Of a DNA stretch of 64,000 nt, positions 22,710-35,200 are shown piece by piece. Numbering within the stretch: position 1 is the stretch's first letter; every line of letters starts with the position of its first letter. A program made the position numbers and the translations under genes. The notes under the pieces are model-generated. The model was not told where the DNA came from. It saw only the letters and a program-made list of their open reading frames with translations, and ran no database searches. The DNA comes from Mastacembelus armatus (taxonomy: Eukaryota; Chordata; Actinopteri; Synbranchiformes; Mastacembelidae). Location: contig NC_046647.1 in NCBI RefSeq assembly GCF_900324485.2, forward strand, positions 17,176,464 to 17,240,463. The letters are read 5' to 3'.

Positions 22710-25644
22710 TTAATATAGTTCAGCTGTGAGTCTGCTGTGGTCAGCTTTGCCCCTGTGAAGTCTGTCATCTGATCTCCTCCTCACCTTCCTGTCTTCAGTG
22801 GAATATTTATTAACCAGGCCCTCATCACTGGCTGCCTGCAGGCTGTCGAAAGTGCCTTGCCTCTCCCGCTCCATCCCTGACGAGCTGCTTTCTCTCCTCC
22901 GGTTCTTCCAAGATGCCATGATGCCCTCCAGACAGGCAAACCTGGTGTCAGTGGTGCAGGCATACATACCAATAGGCACTGCCAGCACCATGGCTAAAAC
23001 TATCACCACTATATGAATCAGCTTCTCCCTCTGCTCCATCTCAGTAATGTCACTTCCTGTTACAAACACAATGCACTGGCCTGGACGTGGCGCCTGGTTC
23101 TTCAGGGTGACGCAGATTTCATATTTGGTAGCAGGCATCAAATCAGAGACAGAGTATGAATGAATCCCAGGACCAATGTAGATCATTTCTTTTTTATCAG
23201 CATCTGCACGGCCAAAGTGGATGGTGAACCAGGTTTCAGCTGGGCGATCCAAGGCCGCAAACCACTCGATGGAGATACCACGTACTGTTTGCTTGGTAAT
23301 ACGGATGTCGATGTAGACATTATCATCACCGGCACCGGGTGCAGCTGGGAAGCCTGGGAGAGGTGATGACTGGGAGCTGTCAGGAGAGTGAACGTCCAGG
23401 AAGACGCTAACAGAAGCGTTTCCAATGAAATTGACAGCAGTGCAGGTGTAGACACCACGATCAGCCACATGCAGAGAAGGGATCTCCAGGGAGAACTTAA
23501 TGGTGTCTTCGTCGACTCTTTCCTGAGACTCTGGGAGGACAATGAAGAATATCCTGTGTTATTTTACAGGAAATGCATTTAGAAACAATAAAACTGGGAA
23601 AAAACTCATCCATGAATTTATTATCTATAACTTATCTTATTCACCTTAAAAAAAATGTTCCGCAAAATATAAAGTTGAGTGCAAATTCTATAAGAGGTGG
23701 GAAAAGAAGCCCTTGAGTTAAGCCTCTACACAATAATAATAATATTTTCTCATTTACTTGTTTGGCCAATAATAATTTGTGTAAACGTAACATAAGCAGA
23801 TTGCTTGCTTTTTAAATCCAACCTTTAGCGCAGTGCAGACACACAAAAAAATAACATCTTCACAATTCAGAAGCTAACACTAGACAAATTTTGTTTTTAG
23901 TGCATTAAAATGACAAACAGTTACTATATATTAAAATAGTGTCAATCTGTCACTCAACTAATTAGCCAGCAAATGTTTATGCTCAAATAGGTTTGAGGGA
24001 TTATCCCAAAGATAAGGAAAATATAACAAGTTACTATTTGCATTTTAATCTTTGTTAGTTTTTATTATTTATTATTGTGATGACTTATTTTACTTCCACT
24101 TGGTTACTTGGGTATAAATGTACTTTTCCTTGAGTTACAGCTTTTTCTCTGCCACCTCTGGTTTGTACTAACAATAATAAGATAGATGAATGTTGGTGAA
24201 GTGGTGACTGTGACAGTAGAGAGAGCGGCAGCCTGGACGCTGTCAGTCTGTGATGGACTGGTTACTTGCAGTAAAGGTTAAGTCTAATGACGCAGGGGTT
24301 TATTTAACACAGCATCCAAACACGACACTGACATTATGTAGACTGCACTACTCCATAATCTCCAACACTCTTGATCAACACTGATGGTGTTATGCGGCTT
24401 GAGAGAATCTGTGGTGATTATATCGCGGTGGGCCAATATCCAGATTTCGCCTCCCTCGTCTTAAAGAGGGCTTACCGGGGTCTGCGATTAAAGTGTGTGC
24501 TTAAGTGTCTAATTTACGACAAGATATCACTAGAGCTGGCTGTGTGGATATCACACTCTTACCATGAAATCCTCTGATTATCTTCAGACCATATGTCCAC
24601 CACACCGCCGGGTCTGGCCTGGCCTTGGCGAGGCAGCGCAGTGTGAGGTTCGAGCCCTGAGGCAGGCTGATGTTGGAGGACGAGGCGCTGACCACGGGCT
24701 TCGTGCAGGCCTGTATCTGTACCTCGTGGAAGAACTTGCCCGCCCTAAAGTCCGGCCCTGAGCAGGTCAAGTAGGAGTTCATCAGTATAATCGGGGGCCT
24801 CAGAGACCTGATGAACTCCACGAAGCCCTTCAGGCGGCAGTCGCAGAGCCAGGCGTTGTCGTGCAGCGCCAGGACGACGTTCGGCTCGAAAGCAGTTGCA
24901 TCCCGCTCCTCCATTCTCTGTAGTTTTTGATACAGAGGCCAGTTTTGGAAGACCTCCTTCGATATGACCGTAAGCCGATTGAAGGATAAGTCTAAGTAAG
25001 TCAGACCTGGTAAAAATTTTAACGCATGCTCCGGCAGCACGTCCAGCTGGTTGTGCTTCAGGTCCAGGATCTTCAGGGCCGGCGTGTCCTCGAACGCTGT
25101 CCATGGTACTGAGCGCAGCTTGTTCCCCTGCAGACGGAGCTCGGTTAAGTTTCCCAAACCCTCCAGACCCTTAGAGTTGATCACTGTGATATCATTGAAG
25201 TTCAACCACAGGTTCTCCAAGGCGGGTGTTTTTGAGAATGCCCCTCTGGGTATTTCAGTAAAGTGAGATTTTTCTATTCGTATTTTGGTCATATCATCTG
25301 GAAGGTTCTCTGGTGTGGCCCCAAACGCGCTCTCCTCCATACATATCAGCGACCTGTGATTAAAGGGGACAGTGGAAATAAGCATTTGCTCTGTGTGTGG
25401 CCCAGTGTCCGCTTAGGACCACACATTAGAGCTTCACATGTCAGTGTTAATGTTCACATACCCGCTGCCACAGTTAAATAGGTCACAAACACCTCTGCCC
25501 TGCTGAGAACTGAACTACATGAATCAGGTCTTACCTTCCATGGCGGTCTTCTACACAGCTGCACCCGCGTAAACATTGAGAATGAGTTGGCTTTACTTGA
25601 ATGTTGAACAAAGCTATAACCAACAGGTAACAAATTATGTCCAT
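22710..25644 (-). CDS. lrit2: Leucine-rich repeat, Ig-like and transmembrane domain protein 2
   Basis: Single-pass adhesion protein of the retinal LRIT family. Three coding exons: 25644-25535, 25353-24563, 23530-22710; junction phases agree and give 573 residues (human about 550). A signal peptide ([18 protein letters not shown]) is followed by an LRRNT cap with QCLRGCSC. About five LRRs span roughly residues 60-200 ([32 protein letters not shown]). The LRRCT cap is [16 protein letters not shown]. An Ig-like domain follows (LTLRCLA ... [10 protein letters not shown]), then an FN3 domain with WFTIHFG and ATKYEICV. The membrane helix is near [20 protein letters not shown], followed by a basic cytoplasmic tail rich in Ser and Arg. 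Exon 1 was too short for an open-frame list and was placed by joining [11 protein letters not shown] at consensus splice sites. It lies head-to-tail with lrit1, its likely tandem paralogue. Confidence 0.93.
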
Positions 25645-25729
25645 AGTCCGTGCAAATGCCTAAAGGTTGAGGGCTACATTCGAGCTCAAGACATGTCGAG
25701 TGCGGCAGAGGAGAGAAGCCTATTAAGCT

Positions 25730-25735
25730 TAATCC
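25730..25735 (+). promoter_or_regulatory. CRX/OTX-type TAATCC site upstream of lrit2
   Basis: TAATCC about 86 bp upstream of the lrit2 start codon (gene on minus). This is motif evidence only and is discussed with the matching sites of the neighbouring retinal genes. Confidence 0.35.
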
Positions 25736-25918
25736 TTGACGCACCACGTACTGAACAAGTGGCACCTAGTTCTTGAGAAAGACACGCATGATTAACACTA
25801 AACAGTGTTAGTAGATCTGAGCCACTGTACGTTGATGTCCGTAGCAATTTCAGCTTTTAATAAATAAACTATACTAATGATCTATACATCACTTATAAGC
25901 CTTTAGTAGGAATTAAGC

Positions 25919-25926
<8 letters not shown>

Positions 25927-25966
<40 letters not shown>

Positions 25967-26014
25967 TTAAGCTATAACTATATGATAGATGTAGATGTAT
26001 ATATATATATATAT
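25927..26014. repeat. (TA)n microsatellite, two blocks
   Basis: TA dinucleotide runs at about 25927-25964 and 26000-26014, separated by a short TATGATAGATG-like bridge. Confidence 0.9.
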
Positions 26015-26939
26015 ACAGTCACTAATGTGTCACCAGGTACAAATCCTTGCTGAATGAAAAACCACTTTGAATACTGATAAACGGAATGAAATTAAAACAG
26101 AGATGTAATGTAAAAATACACAGTGTGGCTTACTGGACATGTATATATAAAAGTTTATTTAAATATACTGTAATAATATCATTGGAATGAATATCTACAT
26201 TTAATGGGGTAATGATGCCTCTAGGTGGCACAAAACAGCTACATGAAGATTTTTCTTTATGCGTCTCATCGCTGGGAATAGAATTTTTTTTAATACTTTA
26301 TTTTGCATCATTTCCAACCTATTTACATTGTGTCATAGTTCAGTCTTTTCTGTAGTTGTCTCCAGCTCCAGCTTTTCCTCCATTCATCAGTGCTGAACCA
26401 TGCCTATGTGTATATCTTCTCTGAGAATATCTGATATATACAGAGGCACAGACTTAACTGTATATGTAAGTGTACATCATCCAGTAAAGTATTTACAAAT
26501 CATACACATACATATATGTTATATACACAGTGGAGTATTTGCCATTGAGTTCCCTTTAAGTCAGATCAGGTTGAAGAGGTTTGCTCACTGGGCTATGCAA
26601 ATGAGATGAAAAATAATTTATAATGTCTGGTGGTCCTTCAGCTTTTGACACATTTTTTCTTACAGGCTTAGTGATAAAAACATTCTTTTAGAAATACTGC
26701 AAACATCTTAACATTAATTCATGGATCTGTGTCTGACAATCCAGAAATGTGAAATATTCTTAAAATGGCTGGAAAAAACAAGTTATTTAAAATGTCAAAT
26801 ATTCTCTAAACTGATATTTCCATTATAGTGCAGCGTGCAAAAGTCCGTTGATAGAAATTGGCTTTCTGTGGTGGTGGAGTTGGTGGCGTGATCCAGCGAG
26901 GAGGGACAGGTGGGGGGGAATCCCATGGTGTGGGTGTAT

Positions 26940-27115
26940 GGGAGCGGGTTGGAGGGGGACTGACATCAGGATGTTGGTGAGGGTGAGGGTGAGAGTGCGA
27001 GTAGCGATGGGGATGTGGCTGTGGATGGAGATGGAGATGGAGACGAGGGTGGTGATGGGGATGTGATTGAGTATTGGGGTTGGGACTGGGACGTGGATAC
27101 GGGTGAGAGCGAGGA
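26940..27115. repeat. Imperfect GGTGAG/GGATGG-type short tandem repeat
   Basis: Plus-strand units such as GGTGAGGGTGAGGGTGAGAG and GGAGATGGAGATGGAGA form an irregular purine-rich array just 3' of the lrit1 stop. In the mRNA sense it is pyrimidine-rich (CACCATC). The long minus-strand open frame across it is of low complexity and is not called as a gene. Confidence 0.6.
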
Positions 27116-27153
27116 AGATGGTGCGGAGCAGGAGCCGGAGCTGGAGCATGACG

Positions 27154-30100
27154 TCAGCAGAAGTACTCATTGGGCTGTCCCTCTATCTTAGCTGTGGCCT
27201 CAGAGTCCAGGCTGGAGCGGGCTGACAGCAGCCTGTTGGACTCCTCTGGGTTCAGTCTGTTCAAATACTCGCCCTCGAGCCCTTTGGCCTTCGTGCCAGG
27301 TGAGAGTGTTTCAAAGGTCACATATGAGTCTTGGATGTCCTTTGATTTCTTTCCCCAGTACTTTTGAATGCGTCTCTTCAGTGCCCCACAGCACACAATG
27401 ACCGTGAGGGGGACCGCAATGATACAGGCCACTGTGATCACAATCACATTAATGAGCTTCTGGGTGCCAGTGGCACTCGCGGCTTCATCAGTGGAAAATA
27501 TGACACACTGCTCCTTCTTGGGGATTAGCCCCTTCACACACACGCAGGCAATGTACTTGGTCCTGGGCACCAGCCCTTCGATGGTTACTCGGTTCTGCCC
27601 TGCCCCAACATTGATCTTCCTCATGTCCCTCTCTCCAAACACAGCATACAGCACACTGAAAGCTGTTGTGTTCTTGGCTTTAGGGGCTCTCCAGTTCAGA
27701 GAAATTGTATTGTCTGTGTCCCCCACTACTTTCACTGAACGGACCACCCTGTCTGGGTCCTGCTGCAGTGATGAGGTGTTGGCTGCTAAGTTGCTCAAAT
27801 TTGTCTTCTCCAAATCCAGCAGCACATCAGGGTTGGAGGAGGTGGCCAGACCTGGGCTGGCTCTGTCAGCCAGACTGTAACTCTCCAGTCCAGGATCAGG
27901 ACCGAGACCAGGAGCCAGGGCAGGGAAAGATGAAGGAGTGGAGGTTGGAACCACATATCTGGCCACCAGTTTTTCCTGATAGGCAGCCTTGCCCATCTGG
28001 TTGGTTTTTTTGACTTTGGCTTTCTTGTCACTGCTGGTTTGGTTCCCATCTGGTTTGGGTGAGTTTGAGACAATGAGAGAAATAACAGCCTCAGCGTTCC
28101 CTGCATAGTTAGTGGCCTTGCAGATGTACTTCCCTGAATCACGATAGGACACAGCTGGGACACTGAGGATAGACCAGGTGATCCCATCCTTTGAGGTTTC
28201 CTGCTGGACTGTGGCATCAGAAGGAGAGTATGGTTGTTATACAATGATCATAAAAGAGAAACATGTGAGAAAGAAAATTCAAATAGGACAAAACAAAATT
28301 CCCCTTCTTGTAAAAGAGCCCAAGCCAAGGAATATACAGTGTTGTCTTGAACATCATCAGTGTCATATAACTCAAGGTTGTAACTCCTATAACTTTTCCA
28401 TCTCCACTAGTAGCTCTCTGTTTAATTAACAGCAGCAGACAAAAGCATCTTATCTCAAGCACAACACAGTGAAAAACCTTGAGCTCCAAAGAGCTGCTGA
28501 CTCACCTGTTCCATTGAGAGCTCGTCCATCTGCCCTGCGCCATGTCAGGTCTGGGATAGGGACTCCAATGGTCCCACAGCGGAGCAGCACATTGTTTCCG
28601 ACAGCACTGCGGACCCTGGCCACAGCGGTGTGGATACGCGGGAGCTGACAGCGCCGCAGCTCTGCGTCACTGAACAAGACCCCTGATACACTCTCTGGAG
28701 CTGAACAGCGGAGCCTTGTGTCAATGAACGCCACCGAAAGAGTTGGAGACTTCTGGAACTGGACCAGGTCGTAGAGTCGACAGTCACACACCCAGGGGTT
28801 GTCATGGAGACCTGAGAGTGAGGGTAAAAGTGAGGCTACAGCTGTGTGCAAAGTTTTAGACCAGCCTGCAGATGGCCGGTATGGATGCTAGGTTGTTAAT
28901 CCTGTAAGAGGATTTACATTTAATCCATAAACTACATTATGACCATGACTACAGCATGCCATGATGATGATGATGGTGGTTGTGTTGGTGGCAGTGGTCT
29001 AGTGATCAAGGTCAGGTTTTGCTGTCATTTGTACCTCCTGTCCTTGACCACAGCATCAGCCTTTAGAGCTGAATCGGAAACAGATGTCCACTGAGGACGG
29101 ATTAAACCCAGAAGATGAGCAAGTGTGAATTGAACTTTACAACTAGTTGTGTTAAGTCTCAAGGCAATTTCCAATCTGGATTCTTTCACACTTAAGTTAG
29201 AGCTCTGTCTTCTGCTTTAATTCTGTACTGTAAAATTAGAAATTGCCATTTGAACAGGAGTCACATATTCAGTTAAAAATGCAAGTAATCTGAAAAATGA
29301 AATAACTTCATCTATCGTCAATCATGTGTTTCTTAGTATCTGTTTTGTCCAGCTGCTTTGCTAAAATTATTAACTGCCACACCTTCCTATATGCACACTT
29401 CCCATTAACAGGGCGCTCTATGAATTTTAATTTTAGGTAGGAATAAACCAGGACCTATAGGTTTGGGCGATGTCAGGATACACACTGTCCCTTACCAAGT
29501 ATCATTTTTGAACTCTCTGGCCCTTGCGCAGGTTTTGCGGCCAGCCAAGTGGACAGCACCTCTGCCGGCAGGGTCAGCAGACTGTTGCTGGATAGATCCA
29601 GATAGGTGAGGTTCTTAATGTAAATGGTGGCCTCCGCTGGCAGCGAGGTGAGCTGGTTGTTGTGCAAATCGAGAAGTCTGAGGCTGGGCATATCCATGAG
29701 ACATTCCCAGGGAAAGGCGGTGAGAGCATTCCCGTCTAGACGAAGCTCTTCCAGGTTGTAAAGCCCCCGGAAACTGTCCGGGTTCAAGGCGGACAGCGTG
29801 TTGAAAGACATCCACAGGAATTCCAGGTTGGAGAGGTAGTTCAAGGCTTCGCTTGGTATTCGCTGGATGGCCGTCTTCTCAATCCGCAGCTTGGACGTGT
29901 CAACAGGGAACCCGACAGGCACAAGCGATATCTCGGGATCATTGCAAATCACGCTCCTGCAAGGGGCGACCCATAAGTGAATTTGTTTTCCCCTACAAAT
30001 ACACTTCACCAATTACGCACGTAAACAAATTTTTACACCGTAACAAATCAAACATTTTAAATGCATCATTAATGTCATAAATGCGATTAACACAAAGCAG

Positions 30101-30524
30101 CAAAAATCCTGTGACTAATAATTCTGTAAAAAGTACTCAATTCCCAATCCATCCAGACACATAAAACGCATAGATGGGGAGGTTAAAAGTCCCTTTGAGG
30201 GATAATCCTGCTTTAAATAAAATTGGACCGAAATGCACTATCTGAATTATCTGTCGTACACGTGTTCACCTCCATGCAAACATCTGTCCTCATAGCAGGA
30301 CGAGGCATGTCCGTTAAAAAAGATGCGTTTGTGCGCACAAACCAGAGCACAGTAAAGTGTGGTTTTGACATGAGATCACTAGCATCTGAACATCTTCCTT
30401 ACCTGGCCTTTGATCCATCACTCAGGTTGTGGTAAAAACAGCTGCACTGCGACGGGCAGGAGCTCACTAGGGAGACAAGTTCACCTGTGGCCACGTAGAG
30501 CCCCAGGAGCAGAACGAGGAACAT
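27154..30524 (-). CDS. lrit1: Leucine-rich repeat, Ig-like and transmembrane domain protein 1
   Basis: Retinal synaptic membrane protein; mammalian LRIT1 acts at the photoreceptor-bipolar synapse. Four coding exons: 30524-30403, 29956-29496, 28811-28506, 28208-27154; phases close to 647 residues (human 623). Signal peptide MFLVLLLGLYVATG; LRRNT SCPSQCSCF; then GSKAR/SVICNDPE, matching human GSKARTVVCNDPD. LRRs include LWMSFNTL, LRLDGNAL, LDLHNNQL and LDLSSNSL. The LRRCT is HDNPWVCDCRLYDLV. The Ig domain has LLRCGTIGVP, WRRADGRALNGT and DSGKYICKATN. The FN3 domain has NTTAFSVLYAVFG and KYIACVCVKGL. The membrane segment is INVIVITVACIIAVPLTVIV. The C terminus NEYFC is identical to the human end, suggesting a constrained tail motif. 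The start codon is set by the signal peptide in exon 1. Confidence 0.95.
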
Positions 30525-30706
30525 TTTGGCGCACCTTTACGCATACGCAGCTTGACTACATGCGCCCAGTTTGCGCCCACTAAACTCAGACAGATTTGTT
30601 TTTTTCTCTCATTTACGGGAATATCATCCGCATGGCTTTGTCCCACCGCTTCGCTGCCCCATAGTGATCAGACTGCTATGAGTCCCGAGATAAAAAGGAT
30701 AGACAA

Positions 30707-30712
30707 GGATTA
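30707..30712 (-). promoter_or_regulatory. CRX/OTX-type TAATCC site upstream of lrit1
   Basis: GGATTA on plus (TAATCC in the sense of lrit1) about 185 bp upstream of its start codon. Motif only. Confidence 0.35.
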
Positions 30713-31850
30713 GCGAAAGGACTGGCGCTCTATTCATTTGGATGCGTATTGCATCCCGGAATCCGATAGGCTGCGCAGAGACGTGCCTATTTATTATCAC
30801 AGAAAAAAAAACACTTCCGAAATGGTCATAATCTACTGTGATGTTTGGATTTTTTCTTTCCCTCAAATGTAGTTTGTTCATTTGAGCCCTGCCGTGACTG
30901 ATAATCTGTAAAAGGACAGCACTGTGCTTTACCACAAGGTGGCTCTTACCTTGGAGCAAATGTTAACGTCTGACTGTCATACTTTTCTTTATTCGCACTA
31001 TTTTTAATACTGTTACCATAAAAACTGAAAAAAACTTTTTAAAAAACTGTTTGAAAACAAACATAGTGATTTGATTAAAAACAAAAAGTGATATCACACA
31101 TAATCTATATACATTTTCATGCAAAACAGAAGAAAAGATATTTGCTCTGCTGGTGAGACCTGAAACACTGATGAGAAATTAAATGAATAAATGAAATCAT
31201 TTACGCAGAAAATAGAAATCCTTTTGTGATTAGTAATCACCAGACAACATAGCTACACTTTCCCTTTGTTGATTCTGTTTGAATGAAGAGACCCACAGTG
31301 GCCTTTGGCTTTCACCTCAGTGACACACTCAGACAGAATGCCCCACTACTTGGGGAAAACACCACCATGTGTAAAGCTTTTGTTTTTCTCATCACACTGG
31401 GAGTTCAGAGTTAGACTTTGCTGATACTGTACCATGTGTTGACTCTGGCCTGAAGAGATACTGAAACACAGGCTTTAGTGTGTTTGAACAACTTGGCAGC
31501 AAGAACCCAGTTTACATCTGACCCACATTTGACCACAGAACCTGGTCAGACGTTTTAGTCAACAACAAAAAGTCAAATAATATTATAATATTACAAGTAG
31601 AACATCTGATTTGGATACACTGTGCATTGTCTCCTTTCTTTATGTGAGTGTATTGATCAATGTATGGGCGGGGTTACTGTAATACACAAAAATACAAACT
31701 ACATAAGCTACAATGCACTGATATGCACATTGGAGACTATAAATCTGCAAATAATGAATCAATATTCTTATCTTTGGCTGCAGATAAGAGGATACACCAC
31801 ATCTGTACACTTAGGTAGCCTCAACATGTGCTTAGGTAGAATAAATAATG

Positions 31851-31856
31851 GGATTA
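31851..31856 (-). promoter_or_regulatory. CRX/OTX-type TAATCC site upstream of rgr
   Basis: GGATTA on the plus strand, about 390 bp upstream of the rgr start codon. Motif only. RGR is expressed in RPE and Mueller glia, where OTX2 rather than CRX would be the likely reader. Confidence 0.3.
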
Positions 31857-32242
31857 TTCTGTTATCATTTGGAATCGATTCATGCCCGGAGTTTTGGGGG
31901 TGGATGTGCATGTGCGTGTGTGTGCGTGTGTGTGCGTGAGTGTGTGTGTGTTTCCTCCTTTGAAAGTGACACAAAGGCCTGTTGTGTAACTAATTGATGG
32001 CTTTACTATTGCACTGGGCAAATGCGCATTAAGGGTTGCGGTTTGTGTGGTTATGTTCATTAAGACATTCCTAAATGGATTGGGGCGACAGGGGGGGGGG
32101 GCTTTGCATAATAAAGTGCCTGCTTTTCATGTGAAATGCTCCTTTAAAAGCGGGCTCCCTTCGGTCACATCGTAAACGAGCGGGTAGAGAGGAGTGCAAA
32201 GTCCGTGGCAGCTGCACTTTGTTGTGTGAAGTCGGATTCAGA

Positions 32243-35200
32243 ATGGTCTCGTCTCACCCTTTACCTGAGGGCTTCACCGAGCTTGATGTGTTTTCCCTGG
32301 GATCCTGTCTGCTGGTGGAGGGTGAGTGTTTTTGTCCTGGAATTGAGCCAAGGCTCGAGCCCGTTGTGTTGCGTGTATCGTTAACCTGTGACAGGACCTG
32401 ACGCCTCCCGGTCACTGGCACCGAAACGTTGTTGAAGCTCGAATCCGCAGTTTTCTCTTTAAATTCGCAAATGAACCTTCTCTTCCATCCTGTCATCATA
32501 AAAAATGTCAGTGATGTTTGAAAAGAGCGTGTTTACTCTCATCTTGAAATGTCACAGCGCTGCGTATGCAACAAGCGTCCCTGTGCGCACTGCGTTATAT
32601 TCGTCGCCCTATACGGCCTTCATTTATGATTTTAACTGTATATTCTTTCCGCCAAAGGTCTGCTGGGCTTCTTTCTAAACGGCGTGACAGTCGTTGCTTT
32701 CCTGAAAGTCAGAGAGCTGAGAACCCCCAGCAATTTCCTTGTGTTCAGCTTAGCGATGGCTGACATGGGCATCTCCATGAACGCCACCGTCGCTGCTTTC
32801 TCCAGCTTTCTGAGGTGAGTGATATAATAACTATCAAAATCTGGCCATCGTTGGCAAAATGAAACGTAATGAGCAAATAATACAGTTGACAATACTGGCT
32901 GCCTGAAATCAAGATGGATGGTGTAGCCTGATGGAGCTGTAGGATAATAGATACAGGGGGAACAGTCAAGGTGTGGAGTGGAGGAGCTCACTGCCTGTCA
33001 TGATGTGCAGAAGCAGAGGATTTTCAAGCTGCAATCAGGGAATGAGAGCTGCTGCTCTCAGTGGTCATGACTGGAGGGATTATATATATATTGTTACTGG
33101 TGCTGGTTTTAGACAGTTTTGCAAAATTTATTTTAAAAAAAAATGAAAGTTTTGTAGTTTAGAGAGGCATGCACTTGTGAAAATAAAGCCCCACAACTCA
33201 GTAATTATGGAATAGAATAAGTTTGGAACCACCAGGAATTTTCCTAGAGTTTGGTCATCCAGCAAAACTGGCAAGAACCATCCTGGTCAGGGAGGGGGCC
33301 AACAACGAACAACCCCTCTGAGATTCAGAAGTCTTTTTCAGAAATGACAGAACCTGCCAAAGGACAACCATCCCAGCAGCTCTCCATCAGTCAGATCTTT
33401 ATAGTGGAGCAGTTAGACTGAAGCCACTTTGGGTAAAAGACATGTCAACTTCTTGGCCCCTGAGAGCATGAGTGAAAAGATTTTTTGATTTTTGATGGTA
33501 TCACTGATATCACCAGCGAAGCATCCAGTTTCTCAGCAGCAGCGACATGAGACAGAGAAGGTTGAACCTTCTGAGGAAAGACAATATTTGCTGCAGATGG
33601 TGCTGAAGTGTCTTCAGGACAAATCAGAGCCAAAGCCCAGACTTAATCACCATAGAAGAACATCTGTTGTGAGACCTGAAGATGGCAGTTCACTAACATT
33701 TACCATCCAATGGGATGGATCCTGAGAGGCTCTTCCAGGAAGAATGGCACAAACTGATCAAATCCAGATGTGCAAAGCTTGTAGAGGCTTGCCCTAGAAG
33801 ATTCAGAGCTGTAAAACCTGTGCGAATAAAGGGCCAAAATAAGGGATTTGTTTTTGTTCTTTAATTAACCTGCAAGTAATTTATTGTAAACTAATGGGCA
33901 AATTAGCTTTTTGCAATTTAAGTGTGCAAAAAACTGAAGGAGTCTGAATATATTCTGTTGTTTCTTATATCAGTTTTAATGTTTAATCCAGAACCTATTC
34001 TGGTGCTTCCTGTAAGTAAGATCAGTTTCTTTGTTGATGGTTACACAAGCTCATCTCTTACACACCCCCTGTCTCCAGGTATTGGCCCTACGGTTCTGAA
34101 GGATGCCAAACTCACGGTTTTCATGGCTTTTTGACAGCTCTCGCCAGCATCCACTTCATAGCTGCCATTGCCTGGGACAGATACCACCAATACTGCACTA
34201 GTAAGTTAACAGCTGCTTCTGTTCCCTCCCATTAGGTAATACATAAATACATAAAATGAAGTCTACTTTCCCTTCCCGAAGAAACACCGAGTCCTGCCTC
34301 CGTATGACATCCACGCACACACTGAGCAGGTCTCCAGCTGACCTTAAACCTCAGGACTTTCTAAAGAAGGCAACTGGTCAACAAGTGATCTGATGCCTAA
34401 ACTTTCCACAGATCACTCTGATCACCACAGCAGACCATACTATTAAAATAACACACAGAACAGTTCGTAAGAAGATAATGGTATTAAAACTGCTGCCTCT
34501 GCGACACGAATAGAAACTATTTTCTTTTTATGGCATTTCAGCATCCGCCTGCTATTTTTAGCCACCATTAATATTACAATACAAGAGCAGAAGGAATTAA
34601 CTCATCACACTCCACATTTATAGCAGTTATTAGACAGATAATTACTCTGGAATTAATGCATTAAAATGAACTGCTCCAGCAACATGAGTAGCACTTGAGT
34701 GTGAATTTTAACAGATTGAGAAGAACGTGTGTATGACGTGTGCTGCAGTAAGGCTAGTTAAGCAACTGGAGGTGTTAATGATGGTGAACGTTTAGGCCCT
34801 GTTTTCGTCAGGAACAAAGCTGCAGTGGAGCAGTACCATCCCTCTGGCTGTATTTATCTGGCTATTCGCTGCTTTCTGGGCCGCCATGCCCCTCATTGGC
34901 TGGGGAGAGTATGACTACGAGCCACTCAGGACCTGCTGCACTCTGGACTACAGCAAGGGAGACAGGTACTGTAAGCACACCTAAGCTCTTCACAGCACTA
35001 TTAAGATGCCCTTGCATTCTCTGTATATTTACAATATTCATTTTAGGATTTTTCAGCCTTTTGTGCATTTTTGTCTCCACAGAAACTACGTGTCCTACTT
35101 GATCCCCATGGCCATCTTTAACCTGGGGATCCAAATGCTGGTTGTCATGTCCTCTTATCAGTCGATTGCATACAAATTCAAGAAAACTGGAAACCCCAGG

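Larger units (their letters stand above)
25645..27153. other. lrit2 promoter side and lrit1 3' UTR
   Basis: Holds a (TA)n microsatellite, AT-rich unique sequence and, nearest lrit1, a purine-biased GATG/GAGGGT-rich stretch (about 26940-27110) that probably belongs to the lrit1 3' UTR. A minus-strand AATAAA lies at about 26154-26159. No other gene seen. Confidence 0.6.
30525..32242. other. Divergent intergenic region between lrit1 (minus) and rgr (plus)
   Basis: About 1.7 kb separating two divergently transcribed retinal genes, so it should contain both promoters. I see CpG-containing sequence near lrit1, a short GT/CG-interrupted repeat at about 31910-31955, a G run at about 32090-32100, and TAATCC-type hexamers near each end. 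No exon-like frame seen. Confidence 0.6.

Noticed and set aside
26823-27170. 115-codon minus-strand frame rich in Pro, Thr and Ile repeats
   Set aside because: Low-complexity translation of the tandem repeat in the lrit1 3' UTR, downstream of the real stop codon.
27368-27880. 170-codon plus-strand frame
   Set aside because: Antisense shadow of lrit1 exon 4, whose minus-strand product is certain.
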